From contig CAWDMC010000009.1 in the NCBI GenBank assembly GCA_963803295.1, positions 434,001-498,000 of the forward strand: 64,000 nucleotides of DNA, given 5' to 3'. The stretch is from CAWDMC01 sp963803295 (lineage in GTDB: Bacteria; Acidobacteriota; Terriglobia; UBA7540). Shown in pieces: positions 54,248-62,794 of the stretch (within the stretch, counting starts at the first letter, position 1; every line of letters begins with the position of its first letter). The position numbers and the translations under genes were made by a program. The notes beneath the pieces were generated by a model that made no database searches, was not told where the DNA came from, and saw only the letters and a list, made by a program, of their open reading frames with translations.

Positions 54248-55117
54248 TCAGCCCTCCAGTGGAGTTGGGTTCGGGCTGCCCCACACTTCGGAAACCACCA
54301 TGCCCATCAGGATGAGCAGGGATCCCAACGCTGCCTTGCCGCCGAAGTGCTCGCCCAACATCACTCGGGAAGTAATCGCCGCGAACACGGGCTCCAGAAC
54401 AAAAATGATAGCCGTGTGGGTGGCCGGCGTGTACCGCTGAGCCCAGTTCTGCACGCTGAAGGCGAATCCGGTAGCGAGAACTGCTGTGATTAGCAGGGCG
54501 AGAGCCAGCCGCCCGGTCCAGTGCAGGCTGCGATGAGGTTCAAAGGGCAAGGCCACCAACGCCAGAACGGCGACTGCCAGGATCTGGGCCGGCACCAGAT
54601 TGACAAATGAGTGTCGTTCCGCGTAGCGGCCGACCAGCACAATATGGATGGCGAACGAGGTCGCCGCCACCAGCGTGAAGACGTCACCTCGGTTCACACC
54701 GGCCAGACCCGCAGGGACCACCAGGAAGTACAGACCGGCGAGGCCTAGCAGCGCTCCTACCGCGCTTGCCGGCCGGATCCGGGTTCCATAGAAACGCACG
54801 ATGACCGGAACCAGCACGACACTGAATCCGGTGATGAAAGCGGACTTCGAGGGCGTGGTGTAAAGGAGCCCTCGGGTCTGGAAGGCGAAGCCTGCAAAGA
54901 GAAAGCAACCGAGCACCAGGCCTGGCCCCAGGGATTTTGCCCCGAGATGCCCGCGGACCAGCACCACCCACAGTAGCGCTGCCGCGAGAGTGAAGCGCGA
55001 CGCCACAAAGACCAGCGGTGTTGCATCATTCAGCGCGCCCTTGACCACGACGAAGGTGGCGCCCCAGATAAAGGTCGCAATCACCAGAAGCAGTTCCGCC
55101 AGTGTTCGTTTGCTCAA
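54248..55117 (-). CDS. EamA/DMT-family transporter
   Basis: 289 residues with about ten membrane segments in two EamA repeats (ELLLVIATFIWGATFVVVKGAL near the N-terminus; FVLEPVFAAITSRVMLGEHFGGKAALGSLLILMGM near the C-terminus). Family members export metabolites such as amino acids or drugs; the substrate cannot be told. TTG start at 55117 with a weak ribosome-binding site. It is monocistronic and diverges from the channel gene. Confidence 0.82.
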   Translation of the reverse strand: MSKRTLAELLLVIATFIWGATFVVVKGALNDATPLVFVASRFTLAAALLWVVLVRGHLGAKSLGPGLVLGCFLFAGFAFQTRGLLYTTPSKSAFITGFSVVLVPVIVRFYGTRIRPASAVGALLGLAGLYFLVVPAGLAGVNRGDVFTLVAATSFAIHIVLVGRYAERHSFVNLVPAQILAVAVLALVALPFEPHRSLHWTGRLALALLITAVLATGFAFSVQNWAQRYTPATHTAIIFVLEPVFAAITSRVMLGEHFGGKAALGSLLILMGMVVSEVWGSPNPTPLEG

Positions 55118-55323
55118 GCCCGATTCCCGTTAGCACCGAAACCGCTTTGACCGCACAGACACCGCGGCCGAGAGAAGAATCCAACTCTGTGGTCTCTCGC
55201 TCTCCGCTAATGCGCGAAGAAAATTACTGGCACCCCGGCGCTCGACCGGTCAGTTTATCATGACTCTTCAGGTGCGAATCGGGGCCGCGAAGCGTCGCAT
55301 CGAACAGCTATCGAGGAGGGCGA

Positions 55324-56451
55324 ATGTCTTTTGTGGTGGGCCTCGCCGGAGTCTGCCTGCTCGTCGTGGTTTTTTGGGACGCCTTTGAGACGATCATTCT
55401 TCCCCGCCGGGTTACGCGCAAGTTCCGCCTGGCGCGAGCCTTTTATAAGAACACCTGGATTCCCTACTCCGCAATCGCCCGCCGTCTTCGTCAAGCGAAG
55501 CGCCGCGAGAGCTGGCTCAGTATCTACGGACCGATGTCGCTGTTGGTGCTCTTCATGGTATGGGGCTGCGGTTTGATGCTCGGCTTCGCCACGTTGCAAT
55601 GGGCGCTCGGATCGCAGTTCAACGGCATCACCCGCGCCAGCTTTCGCACCGACCTGTATATGAGCGGGTCGACTTTTTTCACTCTCGGATTGGGCGATAT
55701 TACCCCCCGAACGCCGCTCAGCCGGGCTCTGACCGTGATGGAGGCGGGACTGGGTTTCGGCTTCCTGGCCGTGGTGGTTTCCTATCTGCCGGTCCTCTAC
55801 CAATCATTTTCGCGGCGCGAGGTGAATATTTCCATGCTCGACGCTCGAGCCGGGTCCCCGCCCACCGCCGCCGAACTGCTGCGCCGTCACGTTCAAGGCG
55901 GCAGCATAAAGGATCTGGCGGATTACCTGCGCAGTTGGGAAATCTGGGCGGCCGAGCTTATGGAGAGCCATCTCTCTTACCCGGCGCTTTGCTATTTTCG
56001 CTCGCAGCACAACAACCAATCGTGGGTATCGGCGCTCACCACGATCCTCGATGCCTGCTCGCTGCTGATGGCCTACACCGAAGGCGAGTTGCGCTGGCAG
56101 GCGCAAATGAGTTTCGCCATTTGCCGCCACGCGCTGGTTGACCTTTGCCAAGTGATGGATGTCTCGCCCAAAGCCCCAGACACCGACCGGCTGTCAACGG
56201 ATGATCTTTGCAGTCTGAAGTCATTCTTCAAGCAAGCTGAAGTTCCGCTCCATTGCCCCGATACTCACGACGAAAAGGTTCAGCGCTTGCGCAGCATGTA
56301 CGAGCCTTACGCGAATGCCCTCGGCCGGCGCCTACTGTTCTCGCTGCCGCCCTGGTCGAGTGCCTCGCCGGTGATCGACAATTGGCGGACTACCGCCTGG
56401 GGCGGTCCCGCCGCCCCGGTCACCATCACCGCCGAGGACGATCACTTGTAG
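55324..56451 (+). CDS. Two-TM potassium-channel-like protein (Ion_trans_2) with cytoplasmic domain
   Basis: 375 residues. A membrane segment at the N-terminus, another at about 67-90 (YGPMSLLVLFMVWGCGLMLGF), a pore loop with filter-like FFTLGLGDITP (about 118-128) and a further segment LGFGFLAVVVSYLPVLY. The remaining 200 residues are cytoplasmic and lack an RCK/NAD motif. The filter reads TLGLGD instead of the potassium-channel TVGYGD, so ion selectivity is uncertain. The ATG at 55324 is preceded by GAGGAGGG. Confidence 0.78.
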   Translation: MSFVVGLAGVCLLVVVFWDAFETIILPRRVTRKFRLARAFYKNTWIPYSAIARRLRQAKRRESWLSIYGPMSLLVLFMVWGCGLMLGFATLQWALGSQFNGITRASFRTDLYMSGSTFFTLGLGDITPRTPLSRALTVMEAGLGFGFLAVVVSYLPVLYQSFSRREVNISMLDARAGSPPTAAELLRRHVQGGSIKDLADYLRSWEIWAAELMESHLSYPALCYFRSQHNNQSWVSALTTILDACSLLMAYTEGELRWQAQMSFAICRHALVDLCQVMDVSPKAPDTDRLSTDDLCSLKSFFKQAEVPLHCPDTHDEKVQRLRSMYEPYANALGRRLLFSLPPWSSASPVIDNWRTTAWGGPAAPVTITAEDDHL

Positions 56452-56522
56452 CTGCGGGGCCGCCGTCCCGGGGCCCTCCCTATGCCAGAAGATACCGGCG
56501 CTACGGAAATTCTCAACGATGA

Positions 56523-57569
56523 TCAGGAGGCGGTAGCGGCCCGCAAGGCCAGCGGCCGGGACGCTTTCCATAAATCCAAGTAGGGGCAAAGGCTCTCCAT
56601 CAGCGCGCGGAACTGCGCCGTAGTCAGCGACTGGGCGCCGTCGCTAATAGCGCGTTCCGGATTCGGATGCACCTCCACGATCAGACCGTCAGCCCCGACC
56701 GCCACGATGGCTCGCGCGAGCGCAGGCACCAGGCTGCGCTTTCCGGCAGCATGACTTGGGTCGACGATCACGGGCAGATGGGTCAGCTCATTCAGCACGG
56801 GAACTGCCGAAATATCGCAGGTGTTGCGGGTGGCGGTCTCGAAGGTACGAATGCCCCGCTCGCACAGCATCACGCAATGGTTTCCGTGGGCAGTTATGTA
56901 TTCGGCCGACATCAACAGCTCCTTCACTGTGGAGCTCATGCCGCGCTTCAACATGACCGGACGCTTGCAGCGGCCGAGAGCCTTCAGCAGCGCGAAGTTC
57001 TGCATATTGCGAGCTCCGACCTGCATGATGTCGGCGTACTCGGCGACACGCTCTACGTCAAACTCGCTGATCACCTCGGTAATGATGGCCAACCCCGTCG
57101 CCGCCCGGGCCTTGGCCAGGAGCTTAAGGCCCTCAAGCTCCAGACCTTGGAAATCATAGGGAGAAGTTCTCGGCTTGAAAGCGCCGCCTCGCAGAATGCG
57201 GGCTCCGGCAGCGGCTACGGCCTCGGCGGTCTCCATGATCTGCTTCTCGCTTTCGACCGAGCACGGGCCCGCCATCACCGCGAAGTCAGCACCGCCGATC
57301 TCGACGCCGCCCACTTCCATCACGGTGCGCTCCTTCTTGAACTCACGGCTGACAAACTTGTAGGGAGCGGAAATCCGCATGGCGCTCTCCACCGCCGGCA
57401 TCGACTCCACCGATTCGAGGCAGGCCGTGACGTCGCCTACGCCAACTACGCCGATTACCACCCGCTCTTCACCCTGGATCGAGTGCACCTTGTAGCCGAA
57501 CTCGGCGATCCGCTCGCACACCGCGTCGATCTCCGCCTGGTTCGCATGAAGTCGCATCGAAATAATCAT
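56523..57569 (-). CDS. aroF: 3-deoxy-7-phosphoheptulonate synthase (DAHP synthase, AroAII/AroF-like with N-terminal ACT-like region)
   Basis: 348 residues from the ATG at 57569 (MIISMRLHANQ); GAGGGGG precedes it. N-terminal about 80 residues match the ferredoxin-like regulatory region of the type I-beta class (Thermotoga/Bacillus DAHPS). Catalytic domain: FAVMAGPCSVES, ILRGGAFKPRTSPYDFQG, GARNMQNFALLKALG, KRGMSSTVKE, PVIVDPSHAAGKRSLV and EVHPNPERAISDGAQS. It condenses phosphoenolpyruvate and erythrose-4-phosphate, the entry step to aromatic amino acids. The leader upstream forms a complete attenuator (next entries), which would couple expression to charged Phe/Trp/Tyr tRNA. Confidence 0.94.
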   Translation of the reverse strand: MIISMRLHANQAEIDAVCERIAEFGYKVHSIQGEERVVIGVVGVGDVTACLESVESMPAVESAMRISAPYKFVSREFKKERTVMEVGGVEIGGADFAVMAGPCSVESEKQIMETAEAVAAAGARILRGGAFKPRTSPYDFQGLELEGLKLLAKARAATGLAIITEVISEFDVERVAEYADIMQVGARNMQNFALLKALGRCKRPVMLKRGMSSTVKELLMSAEYITAHGNHCVMLCERGIRTFETATRNTCDISAVPVLNELTHLPVIVDPSHAAGKRSLVPALARAIVAVGADGLIVEVHPNPERAISDGAQSLTTAQFRALMESLCPYLDLWKASRPLALRAATAS

Positions 57570-57648
57570 GTCCCCCTCACCTTTTGTCATGATGCCTGAT
57601 CGCTACGCAGGAGTGGAACCCTGGGGCGGCGGGCGTCAAGCCTGTCCC

Positions 57649-57681
57649 AAAAATAAAAAAGCCCACTCGCAGTGAGTGGGC
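57649..57681 (-). terminator. Rho-independent terminator in the aroF leader (attenuator)
   Basis: Read on the minus strand: GCCCACTC (57681-57674), loop ACTGC, GAGTGGGC (57668-57661), then U6-A-U5 (57660-57649). A perfect 8-bp G/C-rich stem with a U-tract, 80 nt upstream of the aroF start and 48 nt after the leader-peptide stop. It lies inside a transcript, not at the end of an operon. Confidence 0.9.
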
Positions 57682-57728
57682 TGGCCTAGGATTTCTTCTG
57701 TTTACTCTTTGCTCAGGCCAACGCCACT

Positions 57729-57794
57729 CTATCCCTTTGGAGTAAAGCTCCAAAAGCCGTGATACCAAAACGAGTTGGCGTAGACCGCGAACAT
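57729..57794 (-). CDS. AroF leader peptide (aromatic-rich attenuator peptide)
   Basis: A 21-codon frame reading MFAVYANSFW then YHGFWSFTPKG: four Phe, two Trp and two Tyr in 21 residues, clustered at residues 9-17, right before the stop. It is too short for the usual gene finders. There is no clear Shine-Dalgarno sequence, but a -10-like TACACT lies 7 nt before the ATG, so the transcript may be leaderless. No functional role for the peptide itself is needed; its translation senses charged aromatic tRNAs. Confidence 0.8.
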   Translation of the reverse strand: MFAVYANSFWYHGFWSFTPKG

Positions 57795-57801
57795 CGCTGC
57801 C

Positions 57802-57831
57802 AGTGTATCCCAGGTAAGGCGCAGGCTGCAA
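57802..57831 (-). promoter_or_regulatory. Probable promoter of the aroF leader
   Basis: On the minus strand, TTGCAG (57831-57826), 18-nt spacer, TACACT (57807-57802), then 7 nt to the leader ATG. The -35 keeps TTG and the -10 keeps TAxAxT-like character. Transcription would start at or next to the leader ATG. Confidence 0.5.
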
Positions 57832-57856
57832 GCCTGAAAAATGAGCCTGAAAAATG
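57831..57856. repeat. Perfect 13-bp tandem repeat between aroF leader and sucA
   Basis: AGCCTGAAAAATG at 57831-57843 and again at 57844-57856, directly abutting the -35 of the aroF leader promoter. It could be a regulator binding site (two direct half-sites) or a simple duplication. Confidence 0.6.
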
Positions 57857-57923
57857 AAATCGAGGAGGATGTGCTTCCCCTCCCCGGTCCTAAACTGCAC
57901 TCAAGGAAAACCCGACGAACACC

Positions 57924-57953
57924 CTGACAATCCCGCGGCTGATCGGGTAGTAT
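57924..57953 (+). promoter_or_regulatory. Probable promoter of sucA, leaderless
   Basis: CTGACA (57924-57929), 18-nt spacer, TAGTAT (57948-57953), then 7 nt to the sucA ATG. No Shine-Dalgarno sequence is present, so the transcript likely starts at the AUG, as for the divergent aroF leader. Confidence 0.5.
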
Positions 57954-57960
57954 TGAATAA

Positions 57961-60813
57961 ATGAGCCTGTGGCAGGACTTCAAGGGATTTAACGCCGCCT
58001 ATGTGGCGGAACTATACGATCGCTACCGTTCCGATCCCACTTCGGTGGACGCGGCTGCGCGCGCCTACTTCGACGCCCACGTCCCCGCGGGTGACGTTCC
58101 CAGCGGACTGTCCGGCTTGCCCATCGCCAAGATCGTCGGCGCCGTGAACCTGGCTGAGTCGATTCGCAAATTCGGGCATTTGGACGCCCAACTGGATCCT
58201 CTCGGCAGCGCTCCCATCGGTGATCCATCGCTCGACCTGAACAATCATGGTGTTGCCGAGGAAGATCTGAAAAAACTCCCGGCCAGCCTGATCGTGGGAC
58301 CGATTTCTCATGACAAATCGAGCGCCTGGGAGGTCATCCAGGAACTGAAGCGGGTCTACTGCTCATCCATCGGCTTCGATTTCGCTCACCTGCGGGATCC
58401 GGAGGAACGTCACTGGCTCCAGGTGGCGGCCGAGTCAAGGCTATTCCGGCCGCCGGCGGATCCCATCGATGAGATTGCCCTCCTCGACCGCCTCACCCAG
58501 GAGGGCGCGTTTGAGAACTTTCTCCATCGCACCTTCCCCGGCAAAACGCGGTTCTCAATTGAAGGTCTGGGCATTCTTATTCCTGTGATCGATGAAGTAA
58601 TCGCGCGCGCCGCCGGCGCCGAGTTCCGCAATGTGCTTATCGGCATGGCCCATCGCGCCCGTTTGAACCTGCTCGCACACGTGCTGAAAAAGCCTTATGC
58701 CCATCTGCTGGCCGAATTCAAGGACCCGGTGAAGCATAGCAAGTACCGGCGCGACCTCGGCTGGACCGGCGATGTGAAATACCACGCCGGCGCCCAACGA
58801 GCTGTGAGCGGCAGCGAAACGGTGGACATGGTGATACGCATGGCGCCGAATCCCAGCCATCTGGAGGCTGTGGACCCGGTGGTAGAGGGCATGGCGCGCG
58901 CCGCCGGAACCCGTGTCGATCAGGCTGGGGCGCCTCAATTCGATCCGCGCTACACGCTGCCGATTCTGATCCACGGCGACGCCTCCTTCCCCGGACAAGG
59001 GGTGGTTGCGGAAACCCTGAATCTCCACACCCTTCCGGGCTACAACACAGGTGGCACCATCCACATCATCGCCAACAACCAGGTGGGATTCACCACTGAC
59101 CCCATTGACGACCGCAGCACCCCCTATGCGAGCGGGGTGGCGCGCGGTTTCCGCATCCCCATCGTTCACGTCAATGCCGACGATCCTGAAGCCTGCCTGG
59201 AGGCGGCGCGCATGGCGATTGCCTACCGGGTTCGCTTCCAGCACGATTTCCTGATCGACCTCATCGGCTACCGGAGATATGGCCACAACGAGGGCGATGA
59301 ACCCAGCGTTACCCAACCCTCGATGTACCGCAAGATCGCGAACCACCCCACCGTGCGGCAGGTATGGGCCAAGACCCTGCGCGAGCGCGGCGTGATCCAG
59401 GAAGGATTCGCTGAGGAGCTCGTGCGCAAACACCAGATGGATATCCAGGCCATCTACGAATCCCTGGAACCCGAACGGCAACTCCTGGAACCGCTACCAA
59501 CGCCGGCGCCCCGGGGTATTGCGCGCAACATTCGAACCGATCTGGAACCCGACCGGCTCCGCAGCCTAAATGAGGCTCTGCTAGCGGTGCCGGAAGGCTT
59601 CGCTGTAAACCGCAAGCTCGAGCGAGCCCGCGAGCGCCGCCGGAGGGCCCTCGATGACGCCAACGCTCGCACCATAGACTGGGCGACCGCCGAAGAACTG
59701 GCCTTTGCTTCGATCCTTGAGGACGGTGTGGCCATACGCTTGACCGGCCAGGACGTGGAACGCGGAACTTTCAACCAGCGGCATGCCGTCTTATTCGATG
59801 CCGAAACTAATGCCCGCTACGTGCCTTTACAGTCGATGCCGCAGGCTAAGGCGGCCTTCGAGGTCCACAACAGCCCGCTTTCAGAAAACGCCGTGCTCGG
59901 ATTCGAGTATGGCTATAACGTGCAGGAGCCCGGTCGCCTCATCCTGTGGGAAGCCCAATACGGAGATTTTGTGAACGGCGCACAGACGGTGATTGATGAG
60001 TTCATCGTTTCGGCGCGGGCCAAGTGGGGCCTGGCGCCTTCACTGGTCATGCTGCTGCCCCACGGCCTGGAAGGCCAAGGCCCCGATCATGCCAGCGCCC
60101 GGCCGGAACGTTTCCTGCAACTGGGGGCGGCCATCAATCTGCGGCTCGCTTATCCCACTACGGCCGCGCAGTATTTTCACCTGTTGCGGCGGCAGGCGCT
60201 GCTGCTCAAGAGCGATCCCCTGCCCCTTATCGTACTGACCCCCAAAAGCCTGCTGCGACACGCCCGGATCGCCTCTTCGCTCCGCGAACTGGCGGATGGC
60301 CGCTGGAACCGGGTCTTCGACGACGAGGCGGCTCGGGAGCGAGCCAGCCAGGTGCGACGCCTGATTCTGTGTTCCGGCAAGATCTATGTGGATCTCGTCA
60401 CGAGCGACCTGGATATCGATTCCTCCCGCGTGGCGATCTGCCGCCTGGAACAGCTCTACCCCTTCCCTGAACAGGACATTCCGTCTCTGTTCGAGGGCTG
60501 GCCAAGTCTCGAAGAAGTGGTCTGGGTTCAGGAAGAGCCACGCAACATGGGCGCGTGGGAGTTCCTGCGGCTGCAACTGGCGCGCGTGATCGACGGACGC
60601 TGGCCCCTCCGCTATATCGGGCGGCCACGCAGCTCCAGCCCCGCCGAGGGCTCCTCAGCCTGGCACGCCCTGATCCAGGAGACGCTCGTCCGCCAGGCCT
60701 ACGATCTTAGCCATGCTCCGGACGAGGACACGGTGCTCCTGAAACAGTCGAAGGTAAACGCGAGAGCCAACTCTGATAACGTCCCTACTCCGGTGGCGGT
60801 TCAAACTGAGTAG
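57961..60813 (+). CDS. sucA: 2-oxoglutarate dehydrogenase E1 component
   Basis: 950 residues. N-terminal MSLWQDFKGFNAAYVAELYDRYRSDP is the family's usual start (E2-binding), so the ATG at 57961 is right even without a ribosome-binding site. ThDP-dependent E1: GMAHRARLNLLAHVL, IHGDASFPGQGVVAETLNL, GGTIHIIANNQVGFTT, RRYGHNEGDEPSVTQP, then AVLFDAETNARYVPL and GFEYGYNVQEP. It decarboxylates 2-oxoglutarate in the citric-acid cycle. sucB follows after 44 nt; no lpd is linked. Confidence 0.96.
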   Translation: MSLWQDFKGFNAAYVAELYDRYRSDPTSVDAAARAYFDAHVPAGDVPSGLSGLPIAKIVGAVNLAESIRKFGHLDAQLDPLGSAPIGDPSLDLNNHGVAEEDLKKLPASLIVGPISHDKSSAWEVIQELKRVYCSSIGFDFAHLRDPEERHWLQVAAESRLFRPPADPIDEIALLDRLTQEGAFENFLHRTFPGKTRFSIEGLGILIPVIDEVIARAAGAEFRNVLIGMAHRARLNLLAHVLKKPYAHLLAEFKDPVKHSKYRRDLGWTGDVKYHAGAQRAVSGSETVDMVIRMAPNPSHLEAVDPVVEGMARAAGTRVDQAGAPQFDPRYTLPILIHGDASFPGQGVVAETLNLHTLPGYNTGGTIHIIANNQVGFTTDPIDDRSTPYASGVARGFRIPIVHVNADDPEACLEAARMAIAYRVRFQHDFLIDLIGYRRYGHNEGDEPSVTQPSMYRKIANHPTVRQVWAKTLRERGVIQEGFAEELVRKHQMDIQAIYESLEPERQLLEPLPTPAPRGIARNIRTDLEPDRLRSLNEALLAVPEGFAVNRKLERARERRRRALDDANARTIDWATAEELAFASILEDGVAIRLTGQDVERGTFNQRHAVLFDAETNARYVPLQSMPQAKAAFEVHNSPLSENAVLGFEYGYNVQEPGRLILWEAQYGDFVNGAQTVIDEFIVSARAKWGLAPSLVMLLPHGLEGQGPDHASARPERFLQLGAAINLRLAYPTTAAQYFHLLRRQALLLKSDPLPLIVLTPKSLLRHARIASSLRELADGRWNRVFDDEAARERASQVRRLILCSGKIYVDLVTSDLDIDSSRVAICRLEQLYPFPEQDIPSLFEGWPSLEEVVWVQEEPRNMGAWEFLRLQLARVIDGRWPLRYIGRPRSSSPAEGSSAWHALIQETLVRQAYDLSHAPDEDTVLLKQSKVNARANSDNVPTPVAVQTE

Positions 60814-60857
60814 CCTGCAGGGGCACGCATAAGGCTCGCTCCTATTGGATATTAACT

Positions 60858-62186
60858 ATGCCAACTAAAATCGTGGTGCCTGAGTTAGGCGAATCGATTC
60901 TCGAAGCCACGGTCGGGCGATGGCTGAAGAAAGAGGGAGACCACGTCACCGTGGGTGAACCGATCGTCGCTCTCGAAACGGAGAAAGTGGACCTTGAAGT
61001 GGGCGCCGAGCGGGGCGGCATGCTCGCGAGGATTGAGCGCCAGGAAGGCGAAGACGTAAGGATCGGCGAGACCCTTGGCGTGATCGAGGAGGCAGGCAGC
61101 ACGGCGGGGGTCACGAAGCCCGCAGAGTCCGCCAAGCCCACCCCATCCGCTCAACCCGCCAAGCCGGCCGTTCAAGAGGCCGATAATGGCCGTGGGGCTG
61201 CTCACGCGACCCCGCGGCCCGAACCCAGGGCGCCGGAATCGGATCTCGCTGCGACTCCGTCAGCACGCCGCCTGGCCCGCGAACACGACGTCAATCTGGC
61301 CCAAATCCCTGCCCCCGATGCGGGCCGCATCACCAGGGAGACGGTCGAAACTTATCTCGCCCAGAACGAACCGCAGGCCGACGCGCCATCCACGCCTCAG
61401 GCCGCGAGCCCGGCGGCTACACATCTAGAGCCTGTGCCGTCACCCATCCGAATCACGCCTCCACCGGATAGGGAGATCTCCGGCGAACGGCGCGAGGAAC
61501 GCCTGCGCATGACCCGCCGCCGGCAGACCATCGCCCGCCGCCTGGTAGAAGCCCAGCATGCCGCAGCCATGCTCACGACCTTTAACGAGGTCGATATGTC
61601 GGCGGTTATGGAGCTGCGCCAGCGCCACAAGGAGAGTTTTAAGCAGAAATACGGTGTCAGCCTCGGCATTTCGTCTTTCTTCGTTAAGGCTGCGGTTGGC
61701 GCCTTGCGCGCTTTCCCGCGCCTGAATGCCGAAATCCAAGGCGACGAAATCGTGCAGTACCACTATTACGATATCGGGATTGCGGTAGGCGCGGCGGGTG
61801 GACTGGTGGTCCCGGTGCTGCGTGACGCCGACCGCCTGTCGTTCGCCTCGATCGAACAGATCATCAAAGATTTTGCGCGAAAAGCCTCCGAAGGTACCCT
61901 GGCTCTCGAAGACCTGCGCGGCGGAACTTTCACCATCACCAATGGAGGAGTCTTCGGATCGCTCATGTCCACGCCCATCCTGAACCCGCCGCAGGTTGGC
62001 ATCCTGGGATTGCACAAGATCCAGGAGCGCCCTGTCGGTGTGAGTGGCCAAATCGTGCTGCGGCCTATGATGTACGTTGCGCTCAGCTACGATCATCGGC
62101 TGGTTGACGGTCTTGAAGCGGTGCAGTTCCTGGTGCGGATCAAGCAACTCGTGGAAGATCCGGCCAGTTTGCTGCTCGAAGGATGA
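60858..62186 (+). CDS. sucB: Dihydrolipoamide succinyltransferase (ODH E2)
   Basis: 442 residues. Lipoyl domain at 1-75 (Lys43 in ALETEKVDLEVG), Ala/Pro-rich linker, subunit-binding domain (TPSARRLAREHDVNLAQIPA) at about 130-165, and a catalytic domain with FNEVDMSAVMELR and SYDHRLVDGLEAVQFLV. It transfers succinyl groups to CoA. The start ATG at 60858 has no strong ribosome-binding site. Same operon as sucA. The E3 partner is presumably the lpd at 34922-36361. Confidence 0.94.
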   Translation: MPTKIVVPELGESILEATVGRWLKKEGDHVTVGEPIVALETEKVDLEVGAERGGMLARIERQEGEDVRIGETLGVIEEAGSTAGVTKPAESAKPTPSAQPAKPAVQEADNGRGAAHATPRPEPRAPESDLAATPSARRLAREHDVNLAQIPAPDAGRITRETVETYLAQNEPQADAPSTPQAASPAATHLEPVPSPIRITPPPDREISGERREERLRMTRRRQTIARRLVEAQHAAAMLTTFNEVDMSAVMELRQRHKESFKQKYGVSLGISSFFVKAAVGALRAFPRLNAEIQGDEIVQYHYYDIGIAVGAAGGLVVPVLRDADRLSFASIEQIIKDFARKASEGTLALEDLRGGTFTITNGGVFGSLMSTPILNPPQVGILGLHKIQERPVGVSGQIVLRPMMYVALSYDHRLVDGLEAVQFLVRIKQLVEDPASLLLEG

Positions 62187-62378
62187 GTGGTGCGGGTGGC
62201 GGGGAATCAGACCTGCTTTGCAAGGTCTGCGGTTCTTCAGATCCGAATGTCCGCAGCCGCTGGCGGAAGAACGCGCTACTGGGGTGGCGCATACATGCCG
62301 TCTTTTTGGCATGTGTGCGGCTGCGGGCTACAATCTCTGCATGCCTCGGCAGCACCATTATTATGGGTTGGAGCAGGT

Positions 62379-62408
62379 AGCCACAGCATGCTCTTGATGC
62401 TGTGGGCT
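62379..62408 (+). repeat. GTAGCCAC hairpin family, copy 2
   Basis: AGCCACAGCAT (62379-62389), 7-nt loop, ATGCTGTGGGCT (62397-62408). It has the same flanks as the copy at 33355, with stem bases changed in matched pairs. Confidence 0.6.
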
Positions 62409-62649
62409 TCTACGGGTTCCGGAGATCGACAAGCCCACGACACCAGTGATGTGCCGTGGCTACACCCTCAGGCCCATCGCTGGCAGGGTAGGGCCGAGCG
62501 GCGCTCGGCCGGCCGAACGCGGTTTGGCCCTACAATCGCAGCAGAGAGAATCCCGGCCGACCTCACCTTGCCCCCACTGTCCATCTGCCCGGTCCCCACC
62601 GTGTCGGACACGGCGCTTCTACGATCTGAATGTGTAGAGTGAAAAGCGA

Positions 62650-62794
62650 GTAGCCACGGTCACCGCCTTTGTGACCGTGGGTTCTTTTCTCGGTGTCAGA
62701 ACCATCGTGAATTGTCGCCACGATTACCAGGGGGCACCATGCGCATGCCCGGCGTGAGAAAGCCCGCGGTCAGAAAAGCACTGACCGTGGCTAC
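62650..62794. repeat. 145-bp element bounded by 13-bp inverted repeats; GTAGCCAC hairpin copy 3 at its left end
   Basis: GTAGCCACGGTCA (62650-62662) and TGACCGTGGCTAC (62782-62794) are perfect inverted repeats. The left end also forms its own hairpin, CCACGGTCAC (62654-62663) with GTGACCGTGG (62671-62680), followed by GTTCTTTTCT, which would serve as a terminator after sucAB. No gene lies within. Confidence 0.65.

Larger units (their letters stand above)
57649..57794 (-). promoter_or_regulatory. Aromatic-amino-acid transcription attenuator of aroF
   Basis: Order on the minus strand: leader peptide, stop codon, antiterminator 5' arm GAGTGGCGTTGGCC (57729-57716), a 29-nt spacer, then GGCCAGCCCACTC (57686-57674), which contains the terminator's 5' arm. 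The two arms pair in 13 positions with one bulged C and one G-U. The 5' arm begins at the last base of the UAG stop, so a ribosome finishing the leader covers it and lets the terminator form; a ribosome stalled at Phe/Tyr/Trp codons leaves it free to block the terminator. This matches the classic trp/phe logic. Confidence 0.85.

Noticed and set aside
62183..62380. Short frame overlapping the sucB stop (ATGA) with a CKVCGSSDP motif
   Set aside because: Only one CxxC; the rest lacks any zinc-ribbon pattern and runs into repeat sequence. It may be a decayed gene but cannot be supported.
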